From Lysobacter sp. yr284 (GTDB taxonomy: Bacteria > Pseudomonadota > Gammaproteobacteria > Xanthomonadales > Xanthomonadaceae), in contig NZ_FNPT01000023.1 of NCBI RefSeq assembly GCF_900107375.1, positions 1 to 64,000 of the forward strand: DNA of 64,000 bases. The letters are read 5' to 3'. Position numbers and translations under genes: made by a program. Below are positions 25,501 through 33,225 of this stretch, one piece after another (positions within the stretch are counted from its first letter, which is position 1; every line of letters starts with the position of its first letter). The notes beneath the pieces were generated by a model. It saw only the letters and a list, made by a program, of their open reading frames with translations, was not told the DNA's origin and ran no database searches.

Positions 25501-25819
25501 CGTTTCGGGCGTCGGCAAAGGATTTGCTGCAGGAATCACCTTAAAAATCGCTCTTTCCGCATACCCCCGGAGCATCCGAGACGAAGGGGATCGACCGTAG
25601 AGGCGTCGAAAGACGCTGTGCCTGGATGCTTCGGCACGGGCGGCGCGTGCGCGAAAGAAACCCACAAGGGCGCTTGCGCCCGAATGGATTGCCGTCCGGA
25701 GACGGGCGGCAATAGGCAGCACCCGATGAAACGCACCGCAGCGGCGCCGGTTTCCGACCGGCCCGGTGCGCGCGGCCCTGCCGTGGCGTATGCCGCGGTG
25801 CGTGGAGGGGCTCCAACCT
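25501..25819 (+). other. Hairpin-rich untranslated stretch of the RNA-repair operon
   Basis: No gene is seen here. Several short perfect hairpins follow each other: GGCGTC-GAAA-GACGCT (GNRA loop, near 25602), GGGCG-CTTG-CGCCC (near 25670), GCCGTC with GACGGGC (near 25695), and CCGGT-TTCCG-ACCGG (near 25755). The run leads straight into the two tRNA-like elements, so this is probably structured transcript. Confidence 0.45.
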
Positions 25820-25890
25820 AGGGAAGTAGCTCAGCGGTTAGAGCGGCGCCTCGTGCGCAGGCCGTCGGTTCGATTCCGACCTTCTCTGCC
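25820..25890 (+). ncRNA. tRNA-like element 1 (degenerate anticodon arm)
   Basis: A 7-bp acceptor stem forms between AGGGAAG (25820-25826) and CTTCTCT (25881-25887). The D arm is GCTC-AGCGGTTA-GAGC with the usual GG. The T arm is GTCGG-TTCGATT-CCGAC with a canonical T loop. Only 19 bases separate the D and T stems, instead of about 22-23. They fold as a 4-bp stem (GCGC) with a 5-base loop CTCGT, so no normal anticodon loop exists. The 3' end is GCC followed by G, so CCA is not encoded. It abuts element 2. Confidence 0.7.
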
Positions 25891-25958
25891 GGATATAGCT
25901 CAGACGGTTAGAGCGCAGCAAATGATGCTGTTGTCGCGGGTTCGACTCCCGCTATCCA
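25891..25958 (+). ncRNA. tRNA-like element 2 (degenerate anticodon arm)
   Basis: GGATA (25891-25895) pairs with TATCC (25953-25957), only 5 bp where a tRNA has 7. The D arm is GCTC-AGACGGTTA-GAGC and the T arm GCGGG-TTCGACT-CCCGC, both canonical. The anticodon arm is CAGCA-AATGA-TGCTG: a good 5-bp stem with a 5-base loop, or a 7-base loop lacking U33 if read as a 4-bp stem. It starts immediately after element 1, so the two form a tandem dimer. It is unlikely to decode. Confidence 0.7.
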
Positions 25959-26358
25959 CTGTCCTGAAACGACAGTCGTTGAACGCGGAACGAAAGTTCC
26001 GATCCGGGAAACGCCCCGCGCGGCGTTCCTCTTCGCATCGCCGGCACGGGACGCGCGAAGGAACGTCGCAGCGGCGATGCCGCCGGCTTCATGCCCGGCG
26101 AGCGATGGCGCACGACGCACGGCATCGACCACAACGGACGTGGCGATGCCGGCGGCGACCGCGCCACGCCCGCCGCGCATGCGGTCCGCGACGACGACGC
26201 CAGGGGCGTTCCCACCCTATTGCCTTCCGCCGCGCTCGTGCGGCGGAATCCCGGAATTCGCGTCGCCGACGCGATCCGCCGCGCCGTTGCGACATTCCGA
26301 TTCGGTCGCAGCGGCCCACAACACGGATCGGACCACACCGGAACCCAAGGAGACGATC
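25959..26358 (+). other. Structured 5' region of the slipin-RtcB operon
   Basis: No gene is evident between the tRNA-like pair and the slipin gene. Perfect hairpins include ACTGTC-CTGAAAC-GACAGT (25958-25976), CGGAAC-GAAA-GTTCCG with a GNRA tetraloop (25986-26001), and TTCCGCCGC-GCTCGT-GCGGCGGAA (26225-26248). The first begins at the 3' edge of tRNA-like element 2, so the non-coding RNA may extend through it. Confidence 0.5.
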
Positions 26359-27489
26359 ATGTTCTGGACGAAGAAGGTCGTGGTCGGCGATGCCGAGCGC
26401 GTCCTGGTCTATCGCAACCGCCGCATCGAGCGCGTGCTCGGCCCGGGCGTGCACATGCTGCGCGACCTGCGCGACGAGCTCACCCTCGACCAGCACAACA
26501 TCGGCAACAGCGCCTACGCCGGCAACGACGGCGAAGCGCTGATCGCCGGCCTCGGCGAGCGCCTGTCCGAGCACTTCGTCCTCGCCGACATCGGCAACGA
26601 CGAAGTCGGCCTGGTGCTGCGCAACGGCCGCTACGCCGAAGTGCTGGCGCCCGGCATGCGCCGCCTGTACTGGAAGGGCCTGGCGACGATCGACGTGCGC
26701 GCGCTGGCGCTGGCCGAGGGCCTGGAGATCGAGCGCGAGGTCGCCGATGGCCTGCGCCAGATCGCCCAGCTCGACCGCGTCGCGGCGCACGGCGCCGTGC
26801 CGACCGAGTCGGCCGGCCTGCTGTTCGTCGACGGCAAGTTCGTGCGCGTGCTGGCGCCGGGCGCGTACGCGTTCTGGAACCTGCGCAAGAACGTCGCGGT
26901 GGAGACCGTGGAGTTGCGCGTGCAGGCGATGGAAGTCTCCGGCCAGGAACTGCTGACCCGCGACAAGGTCACCCTGCGCGTGAACCTCGCCGCCAGCGTG
27001 CGCGTGGCCTCGCCGGTGGCCGCGCGCACCAAGGTCGCCAAATACGCCGAACACGTCTATCGCGAGCTGCAGTACGGCCTGCGCAAGGCGGTCTCGTCCA
27101 AGACCCTGGACGAACTGCTCGGCGACAAGGCCTCGCTCGACGCGGACATCCTCGCCAGCGCGCGCGGCGCCTGCGCCGAGATCGGCGTGGACGTGCTCGG
27201 CGTCGGCGTCAAGGACGTGATCCTGCCGGGCGAGATGAAGGACATCCTCAATGCGGTGGTGCAGGCGGAGAAGACCGCCCAGGCCAACACGATCCGCCGC
27301 CGCGAGGAGGCCAACGCGACCCGCAGCCTGCTCAACACCGCCAAGCTGATCGAGGACTCTCCGGTGCTGATGCGCCTGAAGGAACTCGAAGCACTGGAAA
27401 AGATCACCGAGAAGATCGACAAGCTGACCGTCTTCGGCGGTCTGGAGGGAGTCATGAAGCAGCTCGTCAGCCTCAAGGGCCACGGCTGA
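26359..27489 (+). CDS. Slipin / SPFH (band 7) family protein
   Basis: The 376-residue protein opens with a short hydrophobic-aromatic stretch (MFWTKKVVVGD) and has two repeated beta modules (RVLVYRNRRIERVLGPGVHML and GLLFVDGKFVRVLAPGAYAFW). The SPFH core follows at about 195-310 (VTLRVNLAASVRVA ... YRELQYGLRKAVSSKTLDELLGDK). A helical tail contains the QAEKTAQANTIRRREEANATRSLL segment typical of slipins. There is no long membrane helix, so membrane contact is peripheral. AAGGAGA precedes the ATG. Slipins next to RtcB are a recurrent arrangement in bacterial RNA-repair operons; the mechanistic link is unknown. Confidence 0.9.
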   Translation: MFWTKKVVVGDAERVLVYRNRRIERVLGPGVHMLRDLRDELTLDQHNIGNSAYAGNDGEALIAGLGERLSEHFVLADIGNDEVGLVLRNGRYAEVLAPGMRRLYWKGLATIDVRALALAEGLEIEREVADGLRQIAQLDRVAAHGAVPTESAGLLFVDGKFVRVLAPGAYAFWNLRKNVAVETVELRVQAMEVSGQELLTRDKVTLRVNLAASVRVASPVAARTKVAKYAEHVYRELQYGLRKAVSSKTLDELLGDKASLDADILASARGACAEIGVDVLGVGVKDVILPGEMKDILNAVVQAEKTAQANTIRRREEANATRSLLNTAKLIEDSPVLMRLKELEALEKITEKIDKLTVFGGLEGVMKQLVSLKGHG

Positions 27490-27638
27490 AACGCAGGACC
27501 GGGCGGCATCGCGCCGCCCGGGTTCCGATAGCGCGACAGCCCACGCCAACGCGAACGCCGCCCCGTGCGGGGCGGCGCAGGGTCGCGTGCGCGGTGCGCA
27601 AGCCGCGCGCGCGGCCGACTATCGGATGCGAAATCCAT

Positions 27639-28508
27639 ATGCGAAGCGATATGTACAAAGTGATCGTGGAACGGCCGCGCACCGGCGCCGGCTGGGCCAA
27701 GCCGGGGCGCGAACCGCGCGAACCGGACGATCGTCGCGCCTTCGAGGGCATGCGCCCGCGCGGCGGGAGCCGAAAATGGCTCAACGAAAACCTGCGCCCG
27801 TTGCAGCGCTGGCTGGAACGACAGGCCGGACGCCGCTGGGACGCGGTCTATTCGGAACTGTGCAAAAGCGTGGACCGGCGCAACAGCGTGCAGCAGCACA
27901 TCCACGTGCACCTGCGCGATTTCGTCGCCATCGACGTGCTCGAGATCGGCGGCCGGCTGTGCGTCGCGCGCGGCTGGGGCGGCGTCGTCGCCCTGGCCGA
28001 CAGCCGCTGCGATCTGTATGTGGATCCGCGCAACGGCTGCCTGATGCGCAACCAGGACGCCGCCGCCGACCGCGCCCTGCGTCGCCGCGAGCGCCTGCTC
28101 AAGGTGCGGGCGCGCGAAGCGGGGTGGCGCGAAGGCGTGCGCCGGATCGACGAGACCACCCAGCTGCACCGGGTGGACGGCATCTGGTACCGGGTGGAAC
28201 TCGCGCCCGTGCCGCCGCCGCGCCCCGGCAAGCGCAAGCCTGGCGCCTGCGTGCCGGCGCCTGCGTTCGACGCGCTGCTGCACACCCCTGTCGGTTCGTG
28301 CGCCGGCAAGCGCTGCGGCCTGTTCGGCCGCTGCGATGTCTACGCGCGCAGCAAGCGGCAGTTGAACCAGGCCGAACTGATCGCGCATCGGCTGCGCAAC
28401 GGCGACGGGCCCGACCCGTTCGAACCGCACGTGGCCGTCGCGCGAGGCGAGCGCTCGCGCAAATTCCGCGGCCGGCTGTACTTCGGCGCCCAACACAAGG
28501 AACACTGA
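27639..28508 (+). CDS. Orphan protein between slipin and RtcB, 289 aa
   Basis: The start may be 27639 or ATG 27651 (MYKVIVERPRTGAGW). I do not recognise a domain. The protein is basic. It has an early KWLNENLRPLQRWLERQ helix, then WDAVYSELCKSVDRRNSVQQHIHVHLRDFV. A middle part contains DLYVDPRNGCLMRN, and a Cys-bearing motif CAGKRCGLFGRCD occurs around residue 230. The His/Cys-rich, Arg-rich character would suit RNA or metal binding (inference). It lies 150 bp after the slipin and only three bases before rtcB, so all three are co-transcribed. Confidence 0.82.
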   Translation: MRSDMYKVIVERPRTGAGWAKPGREPREPDDRRAFEGMRPRGGSRKWLNENLRPLQRWLERQAGRRWDAVYSELCKSVDRRNSVQQHIHVHLRDFVAIDVLEIGGRLCVARGWGGVVALADSRCDLYVDPRNGCLMRNQDAAADRALRRRERLLKVRAREAGWREGVRRIDETTQLHRVDGIWYRVELAPVPPPRPGKRKPGACVPAPAFDALLHTPVGSCAGKRCGLFGRCDVYARSKRQLNQAELIAHRLRNGDGPDPFEPHVAVARGERSRKFRGRLYFGAQHKEH

Positions 28509-28511
28509 ATC

Positions 28512-29732
28512 ATGAGTACCTCCCACTACGAACTGCTCCACGCCGACGAAGGCGTGGCCCCAGTCAAGGCCTGGATCCGCGGGGTGCCGGTCGACGAGGG
28601 CGCCAAGCGACAGCTGCGCAACATCGCCGCCCTGCCCCATGTCGGCCCCTGGGTCGCGGCCATGCCCGACGTGCACCTCGGCAAGGGCGCCACGGTCGGC
28701 TCGGTGGTGCCCACGCGCGGCGCGATCATCCCCGCTGCGGTCGGCGTCGACATCGGCTGCGGCATGGCCGCGGTGCGCACCACCCTGCAGGCCAAGGACC
28801 TGCCCGACAGCCTGGCCCGCGTGCGAGCGGCGATCGAGCATTGCGTGCCGGTCGGCAACGGCCGCGGCGGCGAACACCGGCGCCTGCCCGACAGCCACGC
28901 CACCCGGCTGGCGAAATCGGGGCTGGCGGCGCGGCTGGACGCGATCCACGCAAAGCACCGCAAGCTGCGCACCGACAAGCTCGACAAGCAGATCGGCACG
29001 CTCGGCGGCGGCAACCACTTCATCGAGCTGTGCCTGGACGAGGCCGGCGCGGTGTGGGTGATGCTGCATTCCGGCTCGCGCGGCACCGGCAACCTGATCG
29101 GCAGCTACTTCATCGAGCTGGCACGGATGAAGCTGGAGAAGCGCACGCTCGGCTTCCATCTGCCGGACAAGGACCTGGCCTTCCTGCTCGAAGGCGAGCC
29201 CTTGTTCGACGACTACGTCGAAGCCGTCGGCTGGGCCCAGGACTACGCCCGCCACAACCGCGAGGCGATGATGGACCGGGTGCTGCACGCCATGCGCATC
29301 CAGCTGCCGAAGTTCCAGCTCGACAAGACCGCGGTCAACTGCCACCACAACTACGTCCAGCGCGAGGAACACTTCGGCGAGCCGTTGTGGGTGACGCGCA
29401 AGGGCGCGGTCAGCGCGCGCGAGGGCGAGCTCGGGATCATTCCCGGCAGCATGGGCGCGCGCAGCTACATCGTGCGCGGCAAGGGCAACGCCGACAGCTT
29501 CCACAGCTGCAGCCACGGCGCCGGCCGGGTGATGAGCCGGACCGAGGCGCGCCGCAGCATCACCCTCAAGCAGCACCGCGAAGCCACCGCCCACGTGGAA
29601 TGCCGCAAGGACGCGGCGGTCATCGACGAATCGCCGGCGGCGTACAAGCCGATCGAGGCGGTGATGGCGGCGCAGGCCGACCTGGTCGAGGTGGTGCACA
29701 CGCTGCGCCAGGTGGTCTGCATCAAGGGCTGA
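28512..29732 (+). CDS. rtcB: RtcB, tRNA-splicing/RNA-repair ligase
   Basis: At 406 residues this is full length. RtcB joins RNA 2',3'-cyclic phosphate or 3'-phosphate ends to 5'-OH ends using GTP and Mn2+. Key features are present: GVDIGCGM with D80 and the metal ligand C83, LGGGNHFIEL near 175, HSGSRGTGN near 190, NCHHNYV near 277, PGSMG near 317, and SCSHGAGR with the guanylated H335. The gene follows the orphan by three bases and is the last of the operon, closed by a strong terminator. No archease or RtcA gene is present in the window, nor an RtcR activator. Confidence 0.97.
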   Translation: MSTSHYELLHADEGVAPVKAWIRGVPVDEGAKRQLRNIAALPHVGPWVAAMPDVHLGKGATVGSVVPTRGAIIPAAVGVDIGCGMAAVRTTLQAKDLPDSLARVRAAIEHCVPVGNGRGGEHRRLPDSHATRLAKSGLAARLDAIHAKHRKLRTDKLDKQIGTLGGGNHFIELCLDEAGAVWVMLHSGSRGTGNLIGSYFIELARMKLEKRTLGFHLPDKDLAFLLEGEPLFDDYVEAVGWAQDYARHNREAMMDRVLHAMRIQLPKFQLDKTAVNCHHNYVQREEHFGEPLWVTRKGAVSAREGELGIIPGSMGARSYIVRGKGNADSFHSCSHGAGRVMSRTEARRSITLKQHREATAHVECRKDAAVIDESPAAYKPIEAVMAAQADLVEVVHTLRQVVCIKG

Positions 29733-29766
29733 CCCCGACGCTGCGTCGCTTGTTTGCGGTACTTGG

Positions 29767-29792
29767 CGCCGCCCGCGAGGGCGGCGTTTTTT
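29767..29792 (+). terminator. Intrinsic terminator of the rtcB operon
   Basis: CGCCGCCC (29767-29774), a GCGA tetraloop and GGGCGGCG (29779-29786) are followed by six T residues. This is a textbook Rho-independent terminator 35 bases after the rtcB stop, placed just before the convergent neighbour's stop codon. Confidence 0.93.
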
Positions 29793-29795
29793 CGC

Positions 29796-30110
29796 TCAGT
29801 CGGCCAGCACCAGCCGCCAGGCGCCTTCGACGTGGGCCTCGACCTGCGACCACGACGCGCGCTCGGCGCCGCGCAACCGCTCCCAGCCGCGCGCGAGTTC
29901 GTCGCGGATGTCGTCCCAATGGCGCTCGCCGTGGTGCAGGCGCGCGCCCAGGCCGTAGGTGATGGCCAGTTCGCGGGTCCGGTGGGGAATCAGGGCGGCG
30001 GCGGTGGCGGTCGCGGCGGCCGACGAAGCGTCGGCCCCGCCGGCCTCGTCGGCGCTGCTGGAACTGAACCAATCGACGTTGCGAGGCGGCATGGACGAAT
30101 CCGTTGGCAT
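29796..30110 (-). CDS. Hypothetical protein, about 98-104 aa
   Basis: Two starts are possible: 30110 (MPTDSS) and 30092 (MPPRNVDW). The first 30 residues are Ser/Ala-rich. The rest contains LAITYGLGARLHHGERHWDDIRDELARGWERL and ASWSQVEAHVEGAWRLV. The W-D-x-I-R...GWE pattern is reminiscent of small bacterial stress proteins of unknown function, but no named family is certain. It is convergent with rtcB. The upstream region is locally AT-rich, suggesting its own promoter. Confidence 0.65.
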   Translation of the reverse strand: MPTDSSMPPRNVDWFSSSSADEAGGADASSAAATATAAALIPHRTRELAITYGLGARLHHGERHWDDIRDELARGWERLRGAERASWSQVEAHVEGAWRLVLAD

Positions 30111-30442
30111 CCCTTTTGCATTTCGAAGATAACGTTTTTTCGCGCGCGGGAGTCCGGCAAAAGTCGACTTCGCACGTGCAAAACGCGAGCGAAGTCGCAA
30201 ACGCGCATCGGGGATAGCCTTCGTCCGTTCGTCGAAGATGCAAGCGGGCGTGACGGACCGTATACGAAGTCGGCTCGCGACTGAACGCACGTGACCGCAT
30301 TCACAGCGGCGGCGCGGCGCGAGAAAGGCCCACCGGCGCATCCCTGCGCCGGCCGCCGGACGAGAGCGTCGGGCGCATCCGCCATCGGGCGGGCGGGGTC
30401 GAGAAACTCGCGTGCGCAACCGTATACCGTTGCGCCGCGCGC
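30111..30442. other. Intergenic region
   Basis: These 332 bp lie upstream of the small hypothetical gene and after the EamA gene. The part at 30111-30200 is AT-richer and probably holds the promoter of the hypothetical gene. No further gene or repeat was found. Confidence 0.5.
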
Positions 30443-31363
30443 TCAGGCGCGCGCGGGCTGCGGGCGCAGGCGCCACCGCCACTTGAGGTTGACGCCGAGG
30501 GTGCCGAGCACGATCAACGCCACGCCCACGCTCTGCACCGGCGCCAGGGTGTGGCCGTAGACCGCGTAGTCCAGCAGCAGCGCGACCACCGGATAGATGA
30601 AGGCCAGCACCGCGATCGTCGCCACCTGCAGGCGCGGGTAGGACGAATAGAACAGCACGTAGCACACGCCGCTGTGGATCAGGCCGAGGCCGGCCAGCCA
30701 GAACCAGTGCGGGCCCGGCGCCATGACCTTGGCGTAGTCGGCGAACGGCGCCAGCATGACCACGCCGACCAGGCACTGGATCAACACCACCGCGAACGGC
30801 CGCTCGCGGCTGATCCGCCGCGACAGCAGCAACGACGCGCCGCACAGCACCGCCGCGACGAAGGTCAGGCCGACGCCGATCAGGTAGCCGCTGTCGGCGC
30901 TGCGCCAGAGCTTGAACGGATCGGCCGAGCACAGCACGCCGACGAAGGCGATCGCGGTCCAGCCGAGGTCGGCGGCGCGGCTGCGCTCGCCGTAGAACGC
31001 TGCGGCCAGGCCCAGCACCACGAACGGGAAGAAGTGGTAGACCATCGTCGCCACGCCGATCGAAGAGCGCGCCATGCCGGCGAACAGGGCGACCCAGTTC
31101 AGCACCAGCAGCACGCCGCTGAAGACCGCCGAACGGATCAGCGCGCGCTCGCCGAGCAGGCCGCGGAACAGCCCGCGCGCCCAGCCCCAGGCGAGCAGGA
31201 AGGCGACCCCGAACACGCAGCGGAACAACACCGCGGTGATCGCGTCCTGGCCGCTTTCGTGCACGAACACGCCGACCGAGCCGATCAGCAACTCGGCGAT
31301 CAGCAACTGGACCAGCGCGTTGCGCGAATCGGCGCTCGGGGCGGCGGCGGAGACGGTGCTCAT
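30443..31363 (-). CDS. EamA-family (DMT superfamily) transporter
   Basis: The 306-residue protein has about ten membrane helices in two homologous halves, each ending near a positively charged loop, as in EamA/RhaT permeases (LIAELLIGSVGVFVHESG near the start; second repeat from about residue 160). Such carriers export amino acids or other metabolites. It is divergent from a MocR regulator, with two direct repeats in the gap. Pairing of a MocR regulator with a divergent DMT exporter is common and suggests control of export by the regulator. Confidence 0.9.
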   Translation of the reverse strand: MSTVSAAAPSADSRNALVQLLIAELLIGSVGVFVHESGQDAITAVLFRCVFGVAFLLAWGWARGLFRGLLGERALIRSAVFSGVLLVLNWVALFAGMARSSIGVATMVYHFFPFVVLGLAAAFYGERSRAADLGWTAIAFVGVLCSADPFKLWRSADSGYLIGVGLTFVAAVLCGASLLLSRRISRERPFAVVLIQCLVGVVMLAPFADYAKVMAPGPHWFWLAGLGLIHSGVCYVLFYSSYPRLQVATIAVLAFIYPVVALLLDYAVYGHTLAPVQSVGVALIVLGTLGVNLKWRWRLRPQPARA

Positions 31364-31413
31364 GGGGAGGGGCGTGCGGGGAGCGGGAGGCTCAGGGTAG
31401 GTCCCGGCGGTGG

Positions 31414-31458
31414 ACCGATACAGATTCAGTTAGGATGAATTTCGACCGGTACAGTTTC
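31414..31458. promoter_or_regulatory. Direct-repeat operator between MocR and EamA genes
   Basis: ACCGATACAGATTC (31414-31427) and ACCGGTACAGTTTC (31445-31458) match at 12 of 14 positions. They are 31 bp apart, three helical turns, in the same orientation. MocR dimers bind such same-face direct repeats. The site lies 51 bp from the transporter start and about 140 bp from the regulator start. Confidence 0.65.
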
Positions 31459-31535
31459 GTCCTGCTGTCGTGCTTGCCGTCTAGCGGACTGGGCGGGATC
31501 GAGACGAGGGTCCGGCGGTTCGCGGCGGTACGCGC

Positions 31536-31560
31536 GCCCTCGCCCCAACCCCTCTCCCGC
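31536..31560. repeat. Intergenic repeat family 2, single arm
   Basis: The sequence GCCCTCGCCCCAACCCCTCT and following bases match, in reverse orientation and with one mismatch, the right half of the hairpin repeat at 51454-51494. This identifies a short interspersed repeat with at least two copies here. Confidence 0.7.
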
Positions 31561-31596
31561 GAGTGGAACAAGAGCTTTCGTGTTGCGAGGTTCGTC

Positions 31597-33018
31597 ATGT
31601 CCCAGGAACTGCTCTACGAACGCCTCGCCGAGCGCATGCGCCGGCAGATCCAGCGCGGCGTGCTGCGCGCCGGCGAACGCCTGCCGTCGCTGCGCCGGCT
31701 CGGCCGCGACCAGCGCATCAGCCTGGCCACCGCGGTGGAGGCCTACCAGCAGCTCGAACGCGAGGGCCTGATCGAAGCGCGGCCGCGCTCGGGCTACTAC
31801 GTGCGCGCGGCGCCGGCGGCGGCGCCGCGCAGCCACCGCGCGCGCCACCTCGCGCGCGCGCCGACGCCGATGCGCAATCCCGCCCTGCTCGGCGTGCTCG
31901 ACGTGCAATCGCGCCGCGACCTGGTGCCGCTGCACGCTGCCACCCCGGCCGCGGCGCTGCTGCCCAGCGCCGCGCTGGCCGCCTCGGTGACGCGGGCGAT
32001 GCGCCGCGATCCCGCCGTCGCGCTCGGCTACACCGTGCCGCAGGGCTTGCCGGCCTTGCGCGAGCGCATCGCCCAGCGCTACGCGCAATGCGGCGTGGAG
32101 ATCGATCCCGACGAGGTCATCGTCACCGCCGGTGCGATGGAGGCGATCAGCCTCACCCTGCGCACGCTGACCCGTCCCGGCGACATCGTGATCCTGGAAA
32201 CTCCCACCTACCACGGCCTGCTGCAGGCGGTGGCCGCGCACGGGCTGCGCGTGCTGGAGATCCCCAACCATCCCGGCCGCGGCCTGGACCCGGCGCACCT
32301 GCGCGAACTGCTCGAACGCCACGCCGTGCGCGCGGCGCTGCTGGTGCCGAACTTCAACAACCCGCTCGGCAGCCTCACCGGCGAGGCGGCCAAGCGCGAG
32401 ATCGTCGCCGCCTGCGCCGCGCACGGCACGGTGCTGATCGAGGACGACCTCTACGGCGAGCTGGCCTATTCGGGCGAACGCCCGGCGCCGCTGCGCCGCT
32501 TCGACGACGGCGAACACGTCGTCACCTGCGGCTCGTATTCGAAGATCCTCGCGCCGGGCCTGCGCGTGGGTTGGATGCTCGGCGGGCGGCGGCGCTCGGA
32601 GCTGCTGCGCACCAAGAGCTTTTCCACGGTCGCCACCGCGACCCTGCCGCAACTGGCGCTGATCGACTTCCTCGCCCGCCACGACATCGAACGCGGCCTG
32701 CGCCGCCTGCGCCGCGCCCTGGCCGGCAACGCCCAGGCGTACCGGCAGGCGCTGCTGGACTACTGGCCCGACGGCACCTGCGTGGCCGAGCCGGCCGGCG
32801 GAATGACGCTGTGGGCGGAGTTGCCGGAAAGCGTCGACGGCCAGGCGCTGTTCGAAGCGGCGCTGGCGCGCGGCATCGGCATCCTGCCGGGGCACCTGTT
32901 CTCCAACCGCGGCGACTACACCCACCACGTGCGGCTGAGCTGCGGGCAGCCGTGGGACCGCAAAATGGAGACGGCGCTAAAGACGCTGGGGCAGCTGGCC
33001 AAGCAGCTCGCGCGATAG
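31597..33018 (+). CDS. MocR-type regulator (GntR winged helix + PLP aminotransferase fold)
   Basis: From ATG 31597 the product has 473 residues. The N-terminal GntR domain (about 1-75) reads LYERLAERMRRQIQRGVLRAGERLPSLRRL with the DNA-binding helix at ISLATAVEAYQQLEREGL. The rest is a fold-type I aminotransferase domain. The PLP-binding lysine is in SYSKILAPGLRVGW, the Asn/Asp contacts are in NFNNPLG and IEDDLYGEL, and the C-terminal part contains HVRLSCG. Such proteins use PLP as an effector sensor. It likely controls the divergent EamA exporter through the direct repeats. Start codons further upstream would run through the operator and a repeat element, so they are disfavoured. Confidence 0.93.
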   Translation: MSQELLYERLAERMRRQIQRGVLRAGERLPSLRRLGRDQRISLATAVEAYQQLEREGLIEARPRSGYYVRAAPAAAPRSHRARHLARAPTPMRNPALLGVLDVQSRRDLVPLHAATPAAALLPSAALAASVTRAMRRDPAVALGYTVPQGLPALRERIAQRYAQCGVEIDPDEVIVTAGAMEAISLTLRTLTRPGDIVILETPTYHGLLQAVAAHGLRVLEIPNHPGRGLDPAHLRELLERHAVRAALLVPNFNNPLGSLTGEAAKREIVAACAAHGTVLIEDDLYGELAYSGERPAPLRRFDDGEHVVTCGSYSKILAPGLRVGWMLGGRRRSELLRTKSFSTVATATLPQLALIDFLARHDIERGLRRLRRALAGNAQAYRQALLDYWPDGTCVAEPAGGMTLWAELPESVDGQALFEAALARGIGILPGHLFSNRGDYTHHVRLSCGQPWDRKMETALKTLGQLAKQLAR

Positions 33019-33030
33019 CCGCGCAGCATT

Positions 33031-33130
33031 CCTGTAGGAGCGGCGCAAGCCGCGACCGCGACAACGCAACCATGACGAAACTGCGGCGTAGTTGCGTTGG
33101 CGCGGTCGCGGCTCGCGCCGCTCCTACAGG
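33031..33130. repeat. REP-like inverted pair, family 1
   Basis: Outer arms of 30 bp (33031-33060 and 33101-33130) pair with one mismatch and carry the CCTGTAGGAGCGGCG core seen at 23858-23924. Inner arms AACGCAAC and GTTGCGTT add a second stem. The element lies between convergent genes. Confidence 0.9.
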
Positions 33131-33157
33131 GGGCTACCGTGCATTGGCAGCAGTCGA

Positions 33158-33199
33158 AACGAAACGAGCCGCAGTCTTGCGACCGCGGCTCGTTTCGTT
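33158..33199 (-). terminator. Terminator of the RND efflux operon
   Basis: A perfect 14-15 bp stem (arms at 33158-33172 and 33185-33199, core ACGAAACGAGCCGC) lies 27 bases after the tetR stop codon on the minus strand. A short T-rich run TTTCG follows, so intrinsic termination is plausible. Confidence 0.7.
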
Positions 33200-33225
33200 A
33201 CCGCTTCGGGCCGGACCGGCCCGCG

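Noticed and set aside
25632-25647. Sigma54 -24/-12 promoter (CGGCACGGGCGGCGC) for the rtcB operon
   Set aside because: GG and GC are correctly spaced, but the -12 half lacks TTGC and such matches are frequent at this GC content; no RtcR gene is near.
25820-25957. Two ordinary tRNA genes
   Set aside because: D and T arms are fine, but anticodon arms are too short, loops have five bases (or lack U33), element 2 has only a 5-bp acceptor stem and no CCA is encoded.
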